A DNA stretch of 64,000 nt. Origin: Dermatophilaceae bacterium Sec6.4 (GTDB taxonomy: Bacteria; Actinomycetota; Actinomycetes; Actinomycetales; Dermatophilaceae). A program made the translations under genes and the position numbers. The DNA is taken from positions 1,178,001 through 1,242,000 of the forward strand of contig CP144172.1 in assembly GCA_039636865.1 (NCBI GenBank). Reading direction: 5' to 3'. Every line of letters starts with the position of its first letter. Within the stretch, counting starts at the first letter, position 1. Shown here one piece after another: positions 47,594-57,239 of the stretch. The notes below the pieces were generated by a model. The model did no database searches. It was given only the letters and a program-made list of their open reading frames with translations, and was not told where the DNA came from.

Positions 47594-48679
47594 TCAGATA
47601 GTGCCGGTGGCCCACTGCAGTCCGAGGCTGGACAGTGCGACACACAACCACAGCGCACCACCGAGCAGCAGGGGCCGCACACCCGCGGCACGCATCTGTC
47701 CCAGGCGCATTGACAGTCCGATACCCGCGAGCGCCATCGTGATCATGAAGGTGCCGATGTGGTTCAGCGGGCTGTGCCAGCCCGCCGGTATAACGCCGAG
47801 CGAATCCAGCACCGCTGCGAGCAGGAAACCGATCAGAAATGGCGGCACCACCCGCTGCCAGGGAATGGATGTGGTGATCTCGCCTCCTGCGCGCGCCTGC
47901 CGTCGCGAATACAGCAGCGACAGGGTCATCACGATGGGGATGATCATCAGTGATCGGGTCAGTTTCACGACCAGGGCGTAGGGCCCGGCTCCGTCCCCGA
48001 AGCTGTAGGCCGCTGCGACGACAGACGATATGTCGTTGACGGCGGTGCCGCTCCACAGTCCGAAGGAATGCCCGCTCATCCCGATGAGGTGCCCGATGGG
48101 GGGAAAGAGCAGAACTGCAGCGATGTTGAAGGTGAATATGGTGCCGATCGCGTAGGCGACGTCGGCCTGTTTGGGTTTGATCACCGCGGTAGCTGCAGCG
48201 ATTGCGGATGCGCCGCAGATGGCTGTACCCACCCCGATCAGCGTGCGAACGTCGGAGTCGAGGCCGAGCGCACGTCCGATCACGTAGGCCCCGATCAGCG
48301 AGACGGCCACGGTGCCGAGCATGACGGGCAGTGATGAGCCGCCGACGTTCAGGACCTGGCGGATGGACAGTCCGGTGCCAAGGACGACCACCGACGCCTG
48401 CAGGACGGGTTTCGAGGCGAATGTGTACCCGGAGGAGAAGCTGTCCCCGCGCAAGGCGGTTACCGCCGTTCCGGCGACCAGGCCGATCAGGATGCCGAAC
48501 AGCGGCCCGCCCACGATGGGGAAGAACTTCCCGAGCGTGGTCGCTACTCCTGCGACGACGAGGGTCACGAGCAGCCCCGGGATGGTTTGACGAGCACGGA
48601 CGCCGCGAGTTGAGGACCTGGGTTCCGTCGTTGTCGACTCGTGCGTTGGGTGGGTGCTCGTGCCCCGGGGTGACCTCAC
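47594..48679 (-). CDS. YeiH/UPF0324 family membrane protein (putative sulfate exporter)
   Basis: 361 residues from GTG 48679 (GTG 48721 is possible but abuts a TAGATC -10-like box). About ten membrane helices. Family segments are SSGYTFASKPVLQASVVVLGTGLS, GVGTAICGASAIAAATAVIKPKQ and GLWSGTAVNDISSVVAAAYSFG. In E. coli YeiH is paired with the LysR regulator YeiE; here a LysR gene is divergent. Transported substrate is unproven. Confidence 0.87.
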   Translation of the reverse strand: MRSPRGTSTHPTHESTTTEPRSSTRGVRARQTIPGLLVTLVVAGVATTLGKFFPIVGGPLFGILIGLVAGTAVTALRGDSFSSGYTFASKPVLQASVVVLGTGLSIRQVLNVGGSSLPVMLGTVAVSLIGAYVIGRALGLDSDVRTLIGVGTAICGASAIAAATAVIKPKQADVAYAIGTIFTFNIAAVLLFPPIGHLIGMSGHSFGLWSGTAVNDISSVVAAAYSFGDGAGPYALVVKLTRSLMIIPIVMTLSLLYSRRQARAGGEITTSIPWQRVVPPFLIGFLLAAVLDSLGVIPAGWHSPLNHIGTFMITMALAGIGLSMRLGQMRAAGVRPLLLGGALWLCVALSSLGLQWATGTI

Positions 48680-48790
48680 ACTGACCAGCCTGATCGCGAT
48701 GGCCCTACGGCGGTAGACCACGATCTACCATCGGGGGTATGTCCGACGGATATTGCTGGGGTTGTCCACCCTGTTACGAAAGCCCACATT

Positions 48791-49714
48791 GTGGCTGAGT
48801 GGCCCGCCCTGGCAGCAACGGAGCTGCTGGTCGCGGTTGCCGACCACGGGTCGCTGGCAGCCGGTGCCCGCGCGGTCGGGATGGCGCAACCCAACGCCAG
48901 CCGCTCCATCGCCCGCCTGGAGCGGCATCTGAAATTGTTGTTGCTGCAGCGCTCGACCGCTGGCTCCACGCTCACGCCGGCCGGGCTCCTGGTCGTGGAG
49001 TGGTCCCGCGCCCTGCTGTTCGCGGCGCGGGACCTCACCGACGGCGCGGCCGCGCTCGCTGCCGATGGAACGGGCGCGATGACGGTCTCGGCCAGTCAGA
49101 CCGTCGCGGAACACCTGTTGCCGCGCTGGCTGTCCGATCTGCGGTGGACACACCCGGACGTGCGGATCACCGTCCGGGTGCACAACACCCACGCTGTGCT
49201 GGCCGACGTACTGCACGGCAGGTGTGCAGTGGGTTTCATCGAGGGCCCCGGGACGCCCGCGGGGGTGCATTCCCTGGTCGTCGCTCGGGATGAACTGGTG
49301 CTTGTCGTGTCGCCTGCACATGTGTGGGCGAGTAGCGCCGTTCCGATCACCGCTGAGGAGCTGCGCGAAACGGCATTGGTGACCAGGGAGTACGGCTCCG
49401 GCACCCGGGTTGCGCTCGACACCGCGCTCGGCGGGCCTGTGCGGTCGGTGCTGGAGCTGTCGGGGAACGCAGCCGTCCGGGTCAGCGTGATGTCCGGGAC
49501 AGCTCCTGCGGTACTCAGCAGACTCGCGGTCGCGGATGCGCTGACGGCCGGCACCCTGTGCGAGGTGCCGATCGAGGGCCTGGACCTGCGCAGGCCGCTG
49601 CACGCCGTCTGGACCGGACCGCGACGCCTGGGCGGTGTGAGCGCGGATCTGGTGGGTATCGCCCGAGCGTCCGGCAGAGCCCGTGGCGACGGTCTGGACG
49701 AGGTGGCCCGATAG
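48791..49714 (+). CDS. LysR family transcriptional regulator
   Basis: 307 residues, GTG start. The winged HTH is LLVAVADHGSLAAGARAVGMAQPNASRSIARLERHLKLLLLQR, and the C-terminal periplasmic-binding-type effector domain is PBPb-like (TVSASQTVAEHLLPRWLSDLRWTHPDVRI). Divergent from the yeiH-like gene with about 110 bp between, so it likely controls it (CysB/YeiE-type logic). A strong hairpin follows. Confidence 0.9.
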   Translation: MAEWPALAATELLVAVADHGSLAAGARAVGMAQPNASRSIARLERHLKLLLLQRSTAGSTLTPAGLLVVEWSRALLFAARDLTDGAAALAADGTGAMTVSASQTVAEHLLPRWLSDLRWTHPDVRITVRVHNTHAVLADVLHGRCAVGFIEGPGTPAGVHSLVVARDELVLVVSPAHVWASSAVPITAEELRETALVTREYGSGTRVALDTALGGPVRSVLELSGNAAVRVSVMSGTAPAVLSRLAVADALTAGTLCEVPIEGLDLRRPLHAVWTGPRRLGGVSADLVGIARASGRARGDGLDEVAR

Positions 49715-49755
49715 CCGGCTGAACGCGCGGGCCTGACCGCGTCGATAACGCGCAC

Positions 49756-49791
49756 ACGTGGGGAGGGACTTGGAGTAGTCCCTCCCCACGT
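49756..49791. terminator. Strong bidirectional terminator
   Basis: ACGTGGGGAGGGACT (49756-49770) and AGTCCCTCCCCACGT (49777-49791) form a perfect 15-bp stem with a 6-nt loop. It lies between the convergent LysR and aldehyde dehydrogenase genes, 42 bp after the LysR stop and 35 bp from the other stop. Confidence 0.85.
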
Positions 49792-49826
49792 CGTCGCCCC
49801 GCTCTCAGCCGCCGGGCGACGATCCG

Positions 49827-51173
49827 TCACTTGACGGTGCGGATGAGCTTCTTGTTGATGAATTCCTCGATGCCGTAGCGGCCGAGCTCACGACCGAAAC
49901 CGGATCGCTTCACGCCGCCGAAGGGTAGTTCGACGGAGTCGGCATTGACGCCGTTCACGAACACCATGCCGACGTCCAGACGGTCTGCGACTCGTTGGGC
50001 CTGATCGGCATCGGTGGTGAACACGTAGGAGCCCAGACCGAACGGCGTGTCGTTGGCCAACTCGATGGCCGCGTCCTCCGAATCCACCTTGAACACCATC
50101 GCGACCGGCCCGAAGAGCTCCTCGTGGAATGTGGCGCTGTCATGGCTTACCCCGGTCAGGACGCTCGGCGGGTAGAACGCGCCGTGGCGCTCGCCGGCGC
50201 TCTGCAGGTGGGCACCACCCTGCACCGCGCGCTCGACCTGCTTCACCAGGTTGTCGGTTGCCTGGATCGACGACATCGGCGCATCGTTCGGGGTAGCGAG
50301 CACCTTTGCGGTGAACGCGGAGATGAACTCGTCGTACACGCCGTCGGCGATGATCAGCCTCTTGCCGCCATTGCAGGCCTGGCCGGTGTTGTAGTAGCGC
50401 GCATCGAATGCAGCCTGCACGGCGGCGTCCATGTCATCTGTGCTCAGCAGGATGAACGGGTCGGAGCCACCGAGCTCGAGGACGACCTTCTTCAGGTTGC
50501 GACCGGCAATCTCCGCCACGGCTGAGCCGGCCCGCTCGGAGCCGGTGAGCGAGACGCCCTGGATGCGGGGGTCGGCGATGATGTCGGCGCACTGGTCGTT
50601 GGTTGCGTAGAGGTTGACGTACGCACCTTCGGGAAATCCGGCGTCGACGAAGATCTTCGCGATCGCGGCAGCCGATTCCGGGCACTGCGGGGCGTGCTTG
50701 AGGATGATGGTGTTGCCGGCGACCAGGTTGGGCCCGGCGAAGCGCGACACCTGGTAGTAGGGGAAGTTCCACGGCATGATGCCGAGCAGGGGGCCGACCG
50801 AGGTACGGCGGATCAATGCGCTTCCGGCGCCTGCTTCCTGCTCGATGGGCTCGTCAGCCAGGAACTTCGGTCCGTTGTCCGCGTAGTACGCGTAAATAGC
50901 CGATGCGAACTCGACCTCCTCGATGGCTTCTGCCTCGGGCTTGCCCATCTCGCGGATGATGATCTCGACGAGCTCGTCCTGACGCTCGGTGTGCAGTTCA
51001 GCGACCCGGTGGATGAGTGCTGCCCGCTCGTCCACTGTCGAGCTACGCGACCACTCACGGTGTGCCTTGGTGGCCGAAGCCATCGCCGCCTGGACGTCCT
51101 GGTCGGTAGCGGTCGGGTACTCCTGCCCCGTCTCGTTGGTGCTCGGGTCGACAACTGCGTACTGCGTGGTCAT
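49827..51173 (-). CDS. NAD(P)-dependent aldehyde/succinate-semialdehyde dehydrogenase
   Basis: 448 residues from ATG 51173 with TGGAGG 5 nt upstream. ALDH landmarks: GIMPWNFPYYQVSRFAGPNLVAGNTIILKHA, catalytic Glu in VVLELGGSDPFIL, catalytic Cys in YNTGQACNGGKRLI, and ELPFGGVKRSGFGRELGRYGIEEF at the end. The short N-terminus and ACNGGKR place it with GabD1-type enzymes. It is divergent from the TetR gene of the acyl-CoA operon (160 bp apart), so a shared function is possible. Confidence 0.9.
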   Translation of the reverse strand: MTTQYAVVDPSTNETGQEYPTATDQDVQAAMASATKAHREWSRSSTVDERAALIHRVAELHTERQDELVEIIIREMGKPEAEAIEEVEFASAIYAYYADNGPKFLADEPIEQEAGAGSALIRRTSVGPLLGIMPWNFPYYQVSRFAGPNLVAGNTIILKHAPQCPESAAAIAKIFVDAGFPEGAYVNLYATNDQCADIIADPRIQGVSLTGSERAGSAVAEIAGRNLKKVVLELGGSDPFILLSTDDMDAAVQAAFDARYYNTGQACNGGKRLIIADGVYDEFISAFTAKVLATPNDAPMSSIQATDNLVKQVERAVQGGAHLQSAGERHGAFYPPSVLTGVSHDSATFHEELFGPVAMVFKVDSEDAAIELANDTPFGLGSYVFTTDADQAQRVADRLDVGMVFVNGVNADSVELPFGGVKRSGFGRELGRYGIEEFINKKLIRTVK

Positions 51174-51333
51174 ACAGGCCTCCAATAGCTTCGATTTCCA
51201 ACAAATGGGCTGAATCACAGGCTAACGGGTGCAGGCGTGGCGGTAGGCGCCTGCGGAAAATGCACCGGGCCCGGGATTCGCCACATAACAAACAAACTTG
51301 ACTGTTTCTCACGATGGCGGGAGAGTTGGGCCC

Positions 51334-51960
51334 GTGACCACCACCGCACCATTGCCCGCTCGGGTACCTCAGCCGCAGCGCGCTGCGGCAATGCGGGGCA
51401 GGCTCTTGGAGGCAACGGTCGAAGTGCTCGTGGAACGCGGCTGGTCGGGTACGACGACCACCGTGGTTTCCACCCGCGCCGGGGTGTCCCGGGGCGCCCA
51501 GCTGCATCATTTCCCGTCCAAGCGTGAGCTCGTGGTCGCCGCAGTGGATCACCTGGGCGAGCGACTGCATCACCAACTGCAGCAGTTGCGGATCGAGGCG
51601 CCCACCGGGCAGGGCAGCACGGTCGCCGCCCTCACGACTCTCGCCGACTTCTTCGTCTCCGACCTGTTCGTGGCCGCGCTCGAGCTGTGGGTCGCAGCGC
51701 GTACCGATCCTGAGCTGCTCGAATCAGTGGCTCCGATGGAACGGCGTTGGGGACGCCGCGCACACCGTCTTGCCGTTGAGCTGCTCGGCGTGGACGACGA
51801 GGACCCGCAGACCCGGCTGCTGATACAGGGTCTGCTGGACATGTTGCGCGGGCTCGGCCTCGCCAACACCCTCAGCGACGACGGTCCGCGTCGAGCCGTG
51901 ATTCTGCAGCGCTGGGCGCCCCTGATAGACCAACATGCTCGGCGAAAGGCCCGCTCATGA
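51334..51960 (+). CDS. TetR family regulator of the acyl-CoA operon
   Basis: 208 residues from GTG 51334. The HTH is about residues 18-62 (LLEATVEVLVERGWSGTTTTVVSTRAGVSRGAQLHHFPSKRELV). QLHHFPSK in the recognition helix is typical of regulators of fatty-acid and CoA-thioester genes. The C-terminal domain has VAALELWVAARTDPELL. Its TGA overlaps the ATG of the next gene, so it is part of the operon it likely represses. AAACA ... TGTTT flank the AACTTGAC region upstream (about 51290-51307). Confidence 0.9.
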   Translation: MTTTAPLPARVPQPQRAAAMRGRLLEATVEVLVERGWSGTTTTVVSTRAGVSRGAQLHHFPSKRELVVAAVDHLGERLHHQLQQLRIEAPTGQGSTVAALTTLADFFVSDLFVAALELWVAARTDPELLESVAPMERRWGRRAHRLAVELLGVDDEDPQTRLLIQGLLDMLRGLGLANTLSDDGPRRAVILQRWAPLIDQHARRKARS

Positions 51961-52775
51961 AGCTTCTGGATCTGCTGGACGATCTACGCGCCGAGTGCAT
52001 CGCCGTTCGGCAGCTGGTGCAGTCCCTGCCGGATGCGGACTGGGAGCGCTCCACGCCGGCCCTGGGTTGGAACGTCGCCCACCAGATCGGCCATTTGGCC
52101 TGGACCGACGCAATGTCCTCGATCGCGGTGGCGACAATGCTGGATGCCGGTGACACCGCTGCGCAGCACGCGTGGCGAGCCGTGGTGGAGGGTGCGATGA
52201 GCGCGCCGGACACCTTCGTGAACGACGGAGCGACCGAGTTCGCCGCACTGCCTCCGGCGCAGCTGATGGCCCGGTGGGACAACGAGCGGGAGCTGCTGCA
52301 TGATCGACTGGGCCGCGTCGATTCGGCGGCGCGCATCCCGTGGTTCGGGCCACCGATGAAGTCAACCTCGATGGCGACCGCCCGGTTGATGGAGACCTGG
52401 GCGCACGGGCTCGACATTGCCGATGCGCTCGGCGCGCAGACATTCCCGACCGACCGCATCCGGCATGTTTGCCACCTCGGTTTCGCCACCCGCGCATTTG
52501 CCTACCTGGGGCGCGGAATGGACCTGCCGGAGCGCGACGTCGCCCTGGACCTGATCGGTCCGGGCGGTGACTCGTGGACCTGGGGTCCGGCCGACGCCGA
52601 GCAACGCATCACCGGCACAGCGTGGGACTTCGCGCGGGTCGCCGTGCGTCGGGTGCACGCGTCGGACACCGAGTTGCTCGCCACCGGGAAGGACGCGCAG
52701 ACCTGGCTGGGCATCGTGCAGGCCTTCGCCGGGCCACCCGGCTCCGACCCGCAACCGTCTGCCGCGCCCGAATGA
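51957..52775 (+). CDS. TIGR03084-family metal-binding protein (DinB-like)
   Basis: 272 residues. DinB-like four-helix start: LDDLRAECIAVRQLVQSLPDADWERSTPALGWNVAHQIGHLAWTD, with His residues set for a metal. Then METWAHGLDIADALG and HVCHLGFATRAFAYLGRGM. The family often lies beside AtuA-like and acyl-CoA genes; a mycothiol-linked isomerase or transferase role is speculative. ATGA overlaps on both sides. Confidence 0.82.
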   Translation: MKLLDLLDDLRAECIAVRQLVQSLPDADWERSTPALGWNVAHQIGHLAWTDAMSSIAVATMLDAGDTAAQHAWRAVVEGAMSAPDTFVNDGATEFAALPPAQLMARWDNERELLHDRLGRVDSAARIPWFGPPMKSTSMATARLMETWAHGLDIADALGAQTFPTDRIRHVCHLGFATRAFAYLGRGMDLPERDVALDLIGPGGDSWTWGPADAEQRITGTAWDFARVAVRRVHASDTELLATGKDAQTWLGIVQAFAGPPGSDPQPSAAPE

Positions 52776-54484
52776 GTGAGCCGCTGCGGATCGCAAATGT
52801 CTCCGGCTTCTACGGTGACCGCCTCTCCGCGATGCGCGAACAGCTCGAGGGCGGACCGATCGACGTCCTCACAGGCGACTACCTCGCAGAGTTGACGATG
52901 CTGATCCTGGGCCGCGATCAGCTCAAGGACGCGTCGCGTGGTTATGCCCGCACCTTCCTGCGCCAGGTCGCCGACTGTCTGTCACTCGCCCATGAGCGCG
53001 GGGTGCGGATTGTCAGCAACGCGGGCGGTCTGAATCCGCAGGGGCTGGCCGACGCGTTGCGGAAGGTCATCGCCGAGGCGGGCCTTCCGATGACCGTCGC
53101 TTATGTCGACGGTGACGACCTTCGTTCTCGTGCGGCCGAATTCGGCGTCGAGGGCATCCTGACCGCGAACGCCTACCTGGGCGCGTTTGGGATCGCCGAA
53201 GCCCTGAAGCGTGGAGCGGACATCGTGGTGACCGGGCGTGTCACCGACGCGTCCGTGACGATGGGACCGGCTATCGCCCACCACGGTTGGGGGCGACAGG
53301 ACTATGACGCGCTCGCGGGTGCCTTGATCGCGGGGCATGTCATCGAGTGCGGTGCGCAGGCGACCGGCGGCAACTTCACCGGCTTCGCCGCCCTTTCCGA
53401 CCTCTTGCACCCCGGTTTCCCGATCGCCGAGATCGCCGTCGATGGCAGCAGCGTGATCACCAAACATCGCGGCAGCGCGGGAGCGGTCACCGTCGATACC
53501 GTGACAGCCCAGCTCGTCTACGAGATCGGTGCCCCGACCTACCTGAATCCGGACGTTGTGGGGCACCTGGACACGGTGCGTCTGACTCAGACAGGTCTTG
53601 ACAGGGTGCAGATCGATGGGGTCCGGGGCACTCCGCCACCGCCCACTACGAAGGTGTGTTTGAACAGGCTCGGCGGCTTCCGCAATGTGGTGGAGTTTGT
53701 GCTCACCGGCCTGGAGATTCCCGCCAAAGCTGTCCTGGTGCGCGCGCAGATGGAGCATGCGCTCGCGCTGGATCAGCCTGCCGAAGTGACATGGCGACTC
53801 GACGACCTCACGGTTCCCGACCCCGAAACTCAGGTTGCGGCAACGGCACTGTTGACCTGCCAGGTGCTCGACCGGACTGACCGACCGGTCGGTCGGGCGT
53901 TCAGCGCTGCGGCCGTCGAGCTGGCGCTCGCGTCCTACCCCGGTTTCACCATGACCCGCCCACCCTCATCAGCGACCGCCTACGGCATCTACTCGGCGGC
54001 GTACGTCGCGCAGGGCAGCGTTCCGCACCGCGTCACGATGCAGGACGGCGAGGTCATCGAGATCGACCCGCCGCAGGTAACCGAACAACCCATCCTCGAT
54101 GTCGTTGCACCGGTAGCTGCATCGTTCGTCGCATCCGACTCGGTCCGCGCGCCACTCGGTGTGGTGGCACATGCCCGCAGTGGCGACAAGGGCGGCGACG
54201 CCAACGTCGGCGTGTGGATTCCGTCAGCGCACCTGCACCCGGATGCGGCCTACGAATGGTTGCAGGCGCTACTTACCCCGGATGGTGTTCGCCGACTGTT
54301 GCCGGAGGCGGCCGACCTCGACATCGACGTCTGGCCGCTGCCGCATCTGCGTGCAGTCAACGTCGTCATCCACGGGCTGCTCGGCGAAGGTGTCGCGGCA
54401 TCCACCCGGCTCGACCCGCAGGCCAAAGCGCTCGGTGAATGGCTGCGTGCCCGGGTCGTTGACATCCCCAAGGAGTTCATATGA
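52772..54484 (+). CDS. AtuA-like acyclic terpene utilisation family protein (DUF1446)
   Basis: 570 residues from ATG 52772. Begins LRIANVSGFYGDRLSAMREQLEGGPIDVLTGDYLAELTM. Next come RIVSNAGGLNPQGLADAL and DIVVTGRVTDASVTMGPAIAHHGW, and then a C-terminal AtuA domain with AHARSGDKGGDANVGVWIP. AtuA proteins accompany citronellol/geraniol and related CoA pathways; the biochemical step is unknown. Its place before an acyl-CoA dehydrogenase and carboxylase genes is conserved (Rv0976c-like, from memory). Confidence 0.87.
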   Translation: MSEPLRIANVSGFYGDRLSAMREQLEGGPIDVLTGDYLAELTMLILGRDQLKDASRGYARTFLRQVADCLSLAHERGVRIVSNAGGLNPQGLADALRKVIAEAGLPMTVAYVDGDDLRSRAAEFGVEGILTANAYLGAFGIAEALKRGADIVVTGRVTDASVTMGPAIAHHGWGRQDYDALAGALIAGHVIECGAQATGGNFTGFAALSDLLHPGFPIAEIAVDGSSVITKHRGSAGAVTVDTVTAQLVYEIGAPTYLNPDVVGHLDTVRLTQTGLDRVQIDGVRGTPPPPTTKVCLNRLGGFRNVVEFVLTGLEIPAKAVLVRAQMEHALALDQPAEVTWRLDDLTVPDPETQVAATALLTCQVLDRTDRPVGRAFSAAAVELALASYPGFTMTRPPSSATAYGIYSAAYVAQGSVPHRVTMQDGEVIEIDPPQVTEQPILDVVAPVAASFVASDSVRAPLGVVAHARSGDKGGDANVGVWIPSAHLHPDAAYEWLQALLTPDGVRRLLPEAADLDIDVWPLPHLRAVNVVIHGLLGEGVAASTRLDPQAKALGEWLRARVVDIPKEFI

Positions 54485-55644
54485 GTGACAGCTGGACGAA
54501 CTCCGAGCGGGAGGCGCTGCATGACAGCGTCACCCGCTTCACCCGTGACAAGATCACTGACCAACTCGCCGGCTGGGAAGACGAGGGCATGCTGCCGCGG
54601 TCGCTGCACCGCGAGGCGGCTGCGGCCGGACTGCTCGGCGTTGGTTTCGCCGAGGAGGTGGGTGGCCAGGGTGGAGATGCGATCGACAATTCTGTGGTGT
54701 GTGAAGCCATCATCGGGGCCGGTGGATCGAGCGGCCTGGTGGCTGGGCTCTTCACCCACGGCATCGCACTGCCGCACATCGTTGCCAGCGGTAATGCCGA
54801 TCTCATCGACCGTTACGCGCGGCCCACCCTCGCCGGCGAGTTGATCGGCTCGCTCGCCGTGACGGAGCCGGGCGGCGGCTCGGATGTAGCTGCCGTGCAG
54901 ACCCGGGCTGTTCGCGACGGCGACGACTACGTGGTCACCGGTTCCAAGATGTTCATCACCAGCGGGGTACGTGCCGACTTCGTGACCACGCTGGTGCGCA
55001 CCGGGGGCGCCGGTTACGACGGACTCAGCCTGCTGGTCATCGACAAGGAATCGACCGGCTTCTCCGTCTCCGCACCGTTGCGCAAGATGGGCTGGCACTG
55101 CTCGGACACCGCTGAACTGTCGTTCGATGCGGTGCGGGTACCGGTCCGGAACCTGATCGGCGGCGAAGGGGAAGGATTCATCTCCGTCATGCAGCAATTC
55201 GTCCACGAGCGGCTCAACCTCGCCGTCCAGGCATACGCCGTTGCCCAGCGCTGTCTCGATCTGGCGGTTCAGTACGCGCGCGGCCGGGAGACGTTCGGCC
55301 GGCCGCTGATCGACCGTCAGTCGATCCGACGCACCCTGGTGGCAATGCACCGACGTACCGATGTCGCACGTGCCTACACACGGGCGGTCATCGAACGTGA
55401 AGCGGCGGGAGAGGAGCCGCTGCTGGAGGCGACCGTGGCCAAGAACGAAGCGACCGCAGCGTGCGATTTCGTGGTCGATCAGGCAGTGCAGATCTTTGGC
55501 GGCGCGGGGTATCTGCGTGAGTCCGAAGTCGAGCGGCACTATCGCGATTCGCGCATCCTGCGGATCGGTGGAGGCACCGACGAAGTGATGGACGACCTCG
55601 CGGCGAAGTTGCTCGGATACTCCAGTAGGGCGGGCGCGCGATGA
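54481..55644 (+). CDS. Acyl-CoA dehydrogenase (FadE13-like)
   Basis: 387 residues. Substrate/FAD motifs: LAVTEPGGGSDVAAVQTRAVRDGDDYVVTGSKMFITSG, later GRPLIDRQSIRRTLVAM and VDQAVQIFGGAGYLRESEVERHYRDSRILRIGGGTDEVM. The glycine in IGGGTDE, where many short-chain enzymes have catalytic Glu near IYEGT, matches long or branched acyl-CoA enzymes. Oxidises an acyl-CoA to the enoyl-CoA that the carboxylase or hydratase uses. ATGA overlaps on both sides. Confidence 0.9.
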   Translation: MSDSWTNSEREALHDSVTRFTRDKITDQLAGWEDEGMLPRSLHREAAAAGLLGVGFAEEVGGQGGDAIDNSVVCEAIIGAGGSSGLVAGLFTHGIALPHIVASGNADLIDRYARPTLAGELIGSLAVTEPGGGSDVAAVQTRAVRDGDDYVVTGSKMFITSGVRADFVTTLVRTGGAGYDGLSLLVIDKESTGFSVSAPLRKMGWHCSDTAELSFDAVRVPVRNLIGGEGEGFISVMQQFVHERLNLAVQAYAVAQRCLDLAVQYARGRETFGRPLIDRQSIRRTLVAMHRRTDVARAYTRAVIEREAAGEEPLLEATVAKNEATAACDFVVDQAVQIFGGAGYLRESEVERHYRDSRILRIGGGTDEVMDDLAAKLLGYSSRAGAR

Positions 55645-57239
55645 CGGTGCTACGCAGCGGGATCGACGCGCAGTCAGCAGAGTTCGCAGCCAATGCCGAC
55701 TCGATGCGTGAGCAGGTCGAGGACCTGATCGTGCAGCACGGCAAAGCACTGGAAGGTGGTGGCCGGAAGTACGTCGACCGCCATCACTCTCGCGGAAAGC
55801 TGTTGCCGCGGGAGCGGATCGAGCTGCTCCTCGATGAGGACAGTGCGTTCCTGGAGCTGTCGACCCTGGCAGGCTACGGATCGGAGTTCCCGGTCGGCGG
55901 CAACCTGGTGACCGGCATCGGCGTCGTCGAGGGCGTCGAGTGCATGATCGTCGCCAACGACCCGACCTCGCGCGGTGGGGCGAGCAATCCGGTGACTTTG
56001 AAGAAGTCCGAGCGGGCGGCTCGGATAGCGGCCGAGAACGGGTTGCCGACGATCAACCTGGTGGAGTCCGGCGGCGCGGATCTGCCCACTCAGAAAGACA
56101 TCTTCGTGCCCGGCGGACGAGCCTTCGCGAACCTGACCCACTCCAGCGCTGCCCGCTGTCCCACCATTGCCCTGGTCTTCGGCAACTGCACGGCGGGTGG
56201 CGCCTATGTGCCGGGTATGAGTGACTACACAGTCATGGTCAAGGACGCCGCGAAGGTCTTCCTGGCCGGCCCGCCCCTGGTCAAGATGGCGACCGGCGAG
56301 GAGTCCGATGACGAATCGCTGGGTGGCGCCGAGATGCATGCCCGTATCTCGGGGCTCGCGGACTATCTGGCCGCCGACGAGCACGACGCAATCCGTATCG
56401 GGCGCAGCGTGATCCGGCGGTTGAACTGGCGCAAGAAGGGATTGAGCCCCGCCCCGACATACGCCGATCCCGTGCTGGACGGCCGGGAACTGCTGGGCGT
56501 GGTGCCGAGTGATCCGCGGGCGCCGTTCGATCCCCGTGAAGTGATCGGGCGGATCGTGGACGGCTCGGACTTCGATGAGTTCAAGCCGCTCTACGGGTCG
56601 AGCCTGGTCACCGGTTGGGCGCAGTTGCATGGCTACCCGGTCGGGATCCTCGCGAACGCCCGTGGGGTGCTCTTCAGCGAAGAGGCTCAGAAAGCTGCGC
56701 AGTTCATCCAACTCGCCAACCAGATCGACACACCGCTGATCTTCCTGCACAACACCACCGGCTACATGGTCGGCAAGGAGTACGAGCAGGGCGGCATCAT
56801 CAAACACGGTGCGCAGATGATCAACGCGGTGGCGAACTCCACCGTGCCTCACCTGTCGGTGATCATCGGATCGTCATATGGCGCAGGTAATTACGGCATG
56901 AGTGGGCGCGCCTACGACCCGCGGTTCATGTTCAGCTGGGTCAACGCGAAGTCCGCAGTGATGGGCGGCGCGCAGCTGGCAGGCGTCATCTCGATCGTGT
57001 CGCGGGCCTCGGCGGCCAACCGCGGCAAACCGTTCGACGAAGAGAGTGACGTGGCGATCCGGGAAATGGTCGAAGCACAGATCGACGCCGAATCGCATGC
57101 ATACATGATGTCCGGGCTGCTGTACGACGACGGCGTGATCGACCCACGCGATACCCGCACGGTGCTCGGTATTGCACTGTCGACGATCAATACGACCGCG
57201 ACCAGCGGGGCACAGGGATACGGGGTGTTTCGGCTGTGA
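55641..57239 (+). CDS. Acyl-CoA carboxylase beta (carboxyltransferase) subunit, AccD2-like
   Basis: 532 residues. Carboxyltransferase fold with both CoA- and biotin-side oxyanion regions: GGASNPVTLKKSERAARIAAENGLPTINLVESGGADLPTQ, and ANARGVLFSEEAQKAAQFIQLANQIDTPLIFLHNTTGYMVGKEYEQGGIIKHGAQM. MCC/geranyl-CoA-type beta subunits share KEYEQGGIIK. Works with the alpha subunit encoded next (GTGATGA overlap). Substrate probably a branched or methyl-branched enoyl-CoA, by context. Confidence 0.9.
   Translation: MTVLRSGIDAQSAEFAANADSMREQVEDLIVQHGKALEGGGRKYVDRHHSRGKLLPRERIELLLDEDSAFLELSTLAGYGSEFPVGGNLVTGIGVVEGVECMIVANDPTSRGGASNPVTLKKSERAARIAAENGLPTINLVESGGADLPTQKDIFVPGGRAFANLTHSSAARCPTIALVFGNCTAGGAYVPGMSDYTVMVKDAAKVFLAGPPLVKMATGEESDDESLGGAEMHARISGLADYLAADEHDAIRIGRSVIRRLNWRKKGLSPAPTYADPVLDGRELLGVVPSDPRAPFDPREVIGRIVDGSDFDEFKPLYGSSLVTGWAQLHGYPVGILANARGVLFSEEAQKAAQFIQLANQIDTPLIFLHNTTGYMVGKEYEQGGIIKHGAQMINAVANSTVPHLSVIIGSSYGAGNYGMSGRAYDPRFMFSWVNAKSAVMGGAQLAGVISIVSRASAANRGKPFDEESDVAIREMVEAQIDAESHAYMMSGLLYDDGVIDPRDTRTVLGIALSTINTTATSGAQGYGVFRL

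Noticed and set aside
54250..55749. Long leftward open frame (499 codons) across the AtuA and acyl-CoA dehydrogenase genes
   Set aside because: It spans two well-supported genes of the opposite strand and has no recognisable motif. The same applies to the frames opposite sugC (16408-17523) and the carboxyltransferase gene (55674-56852).
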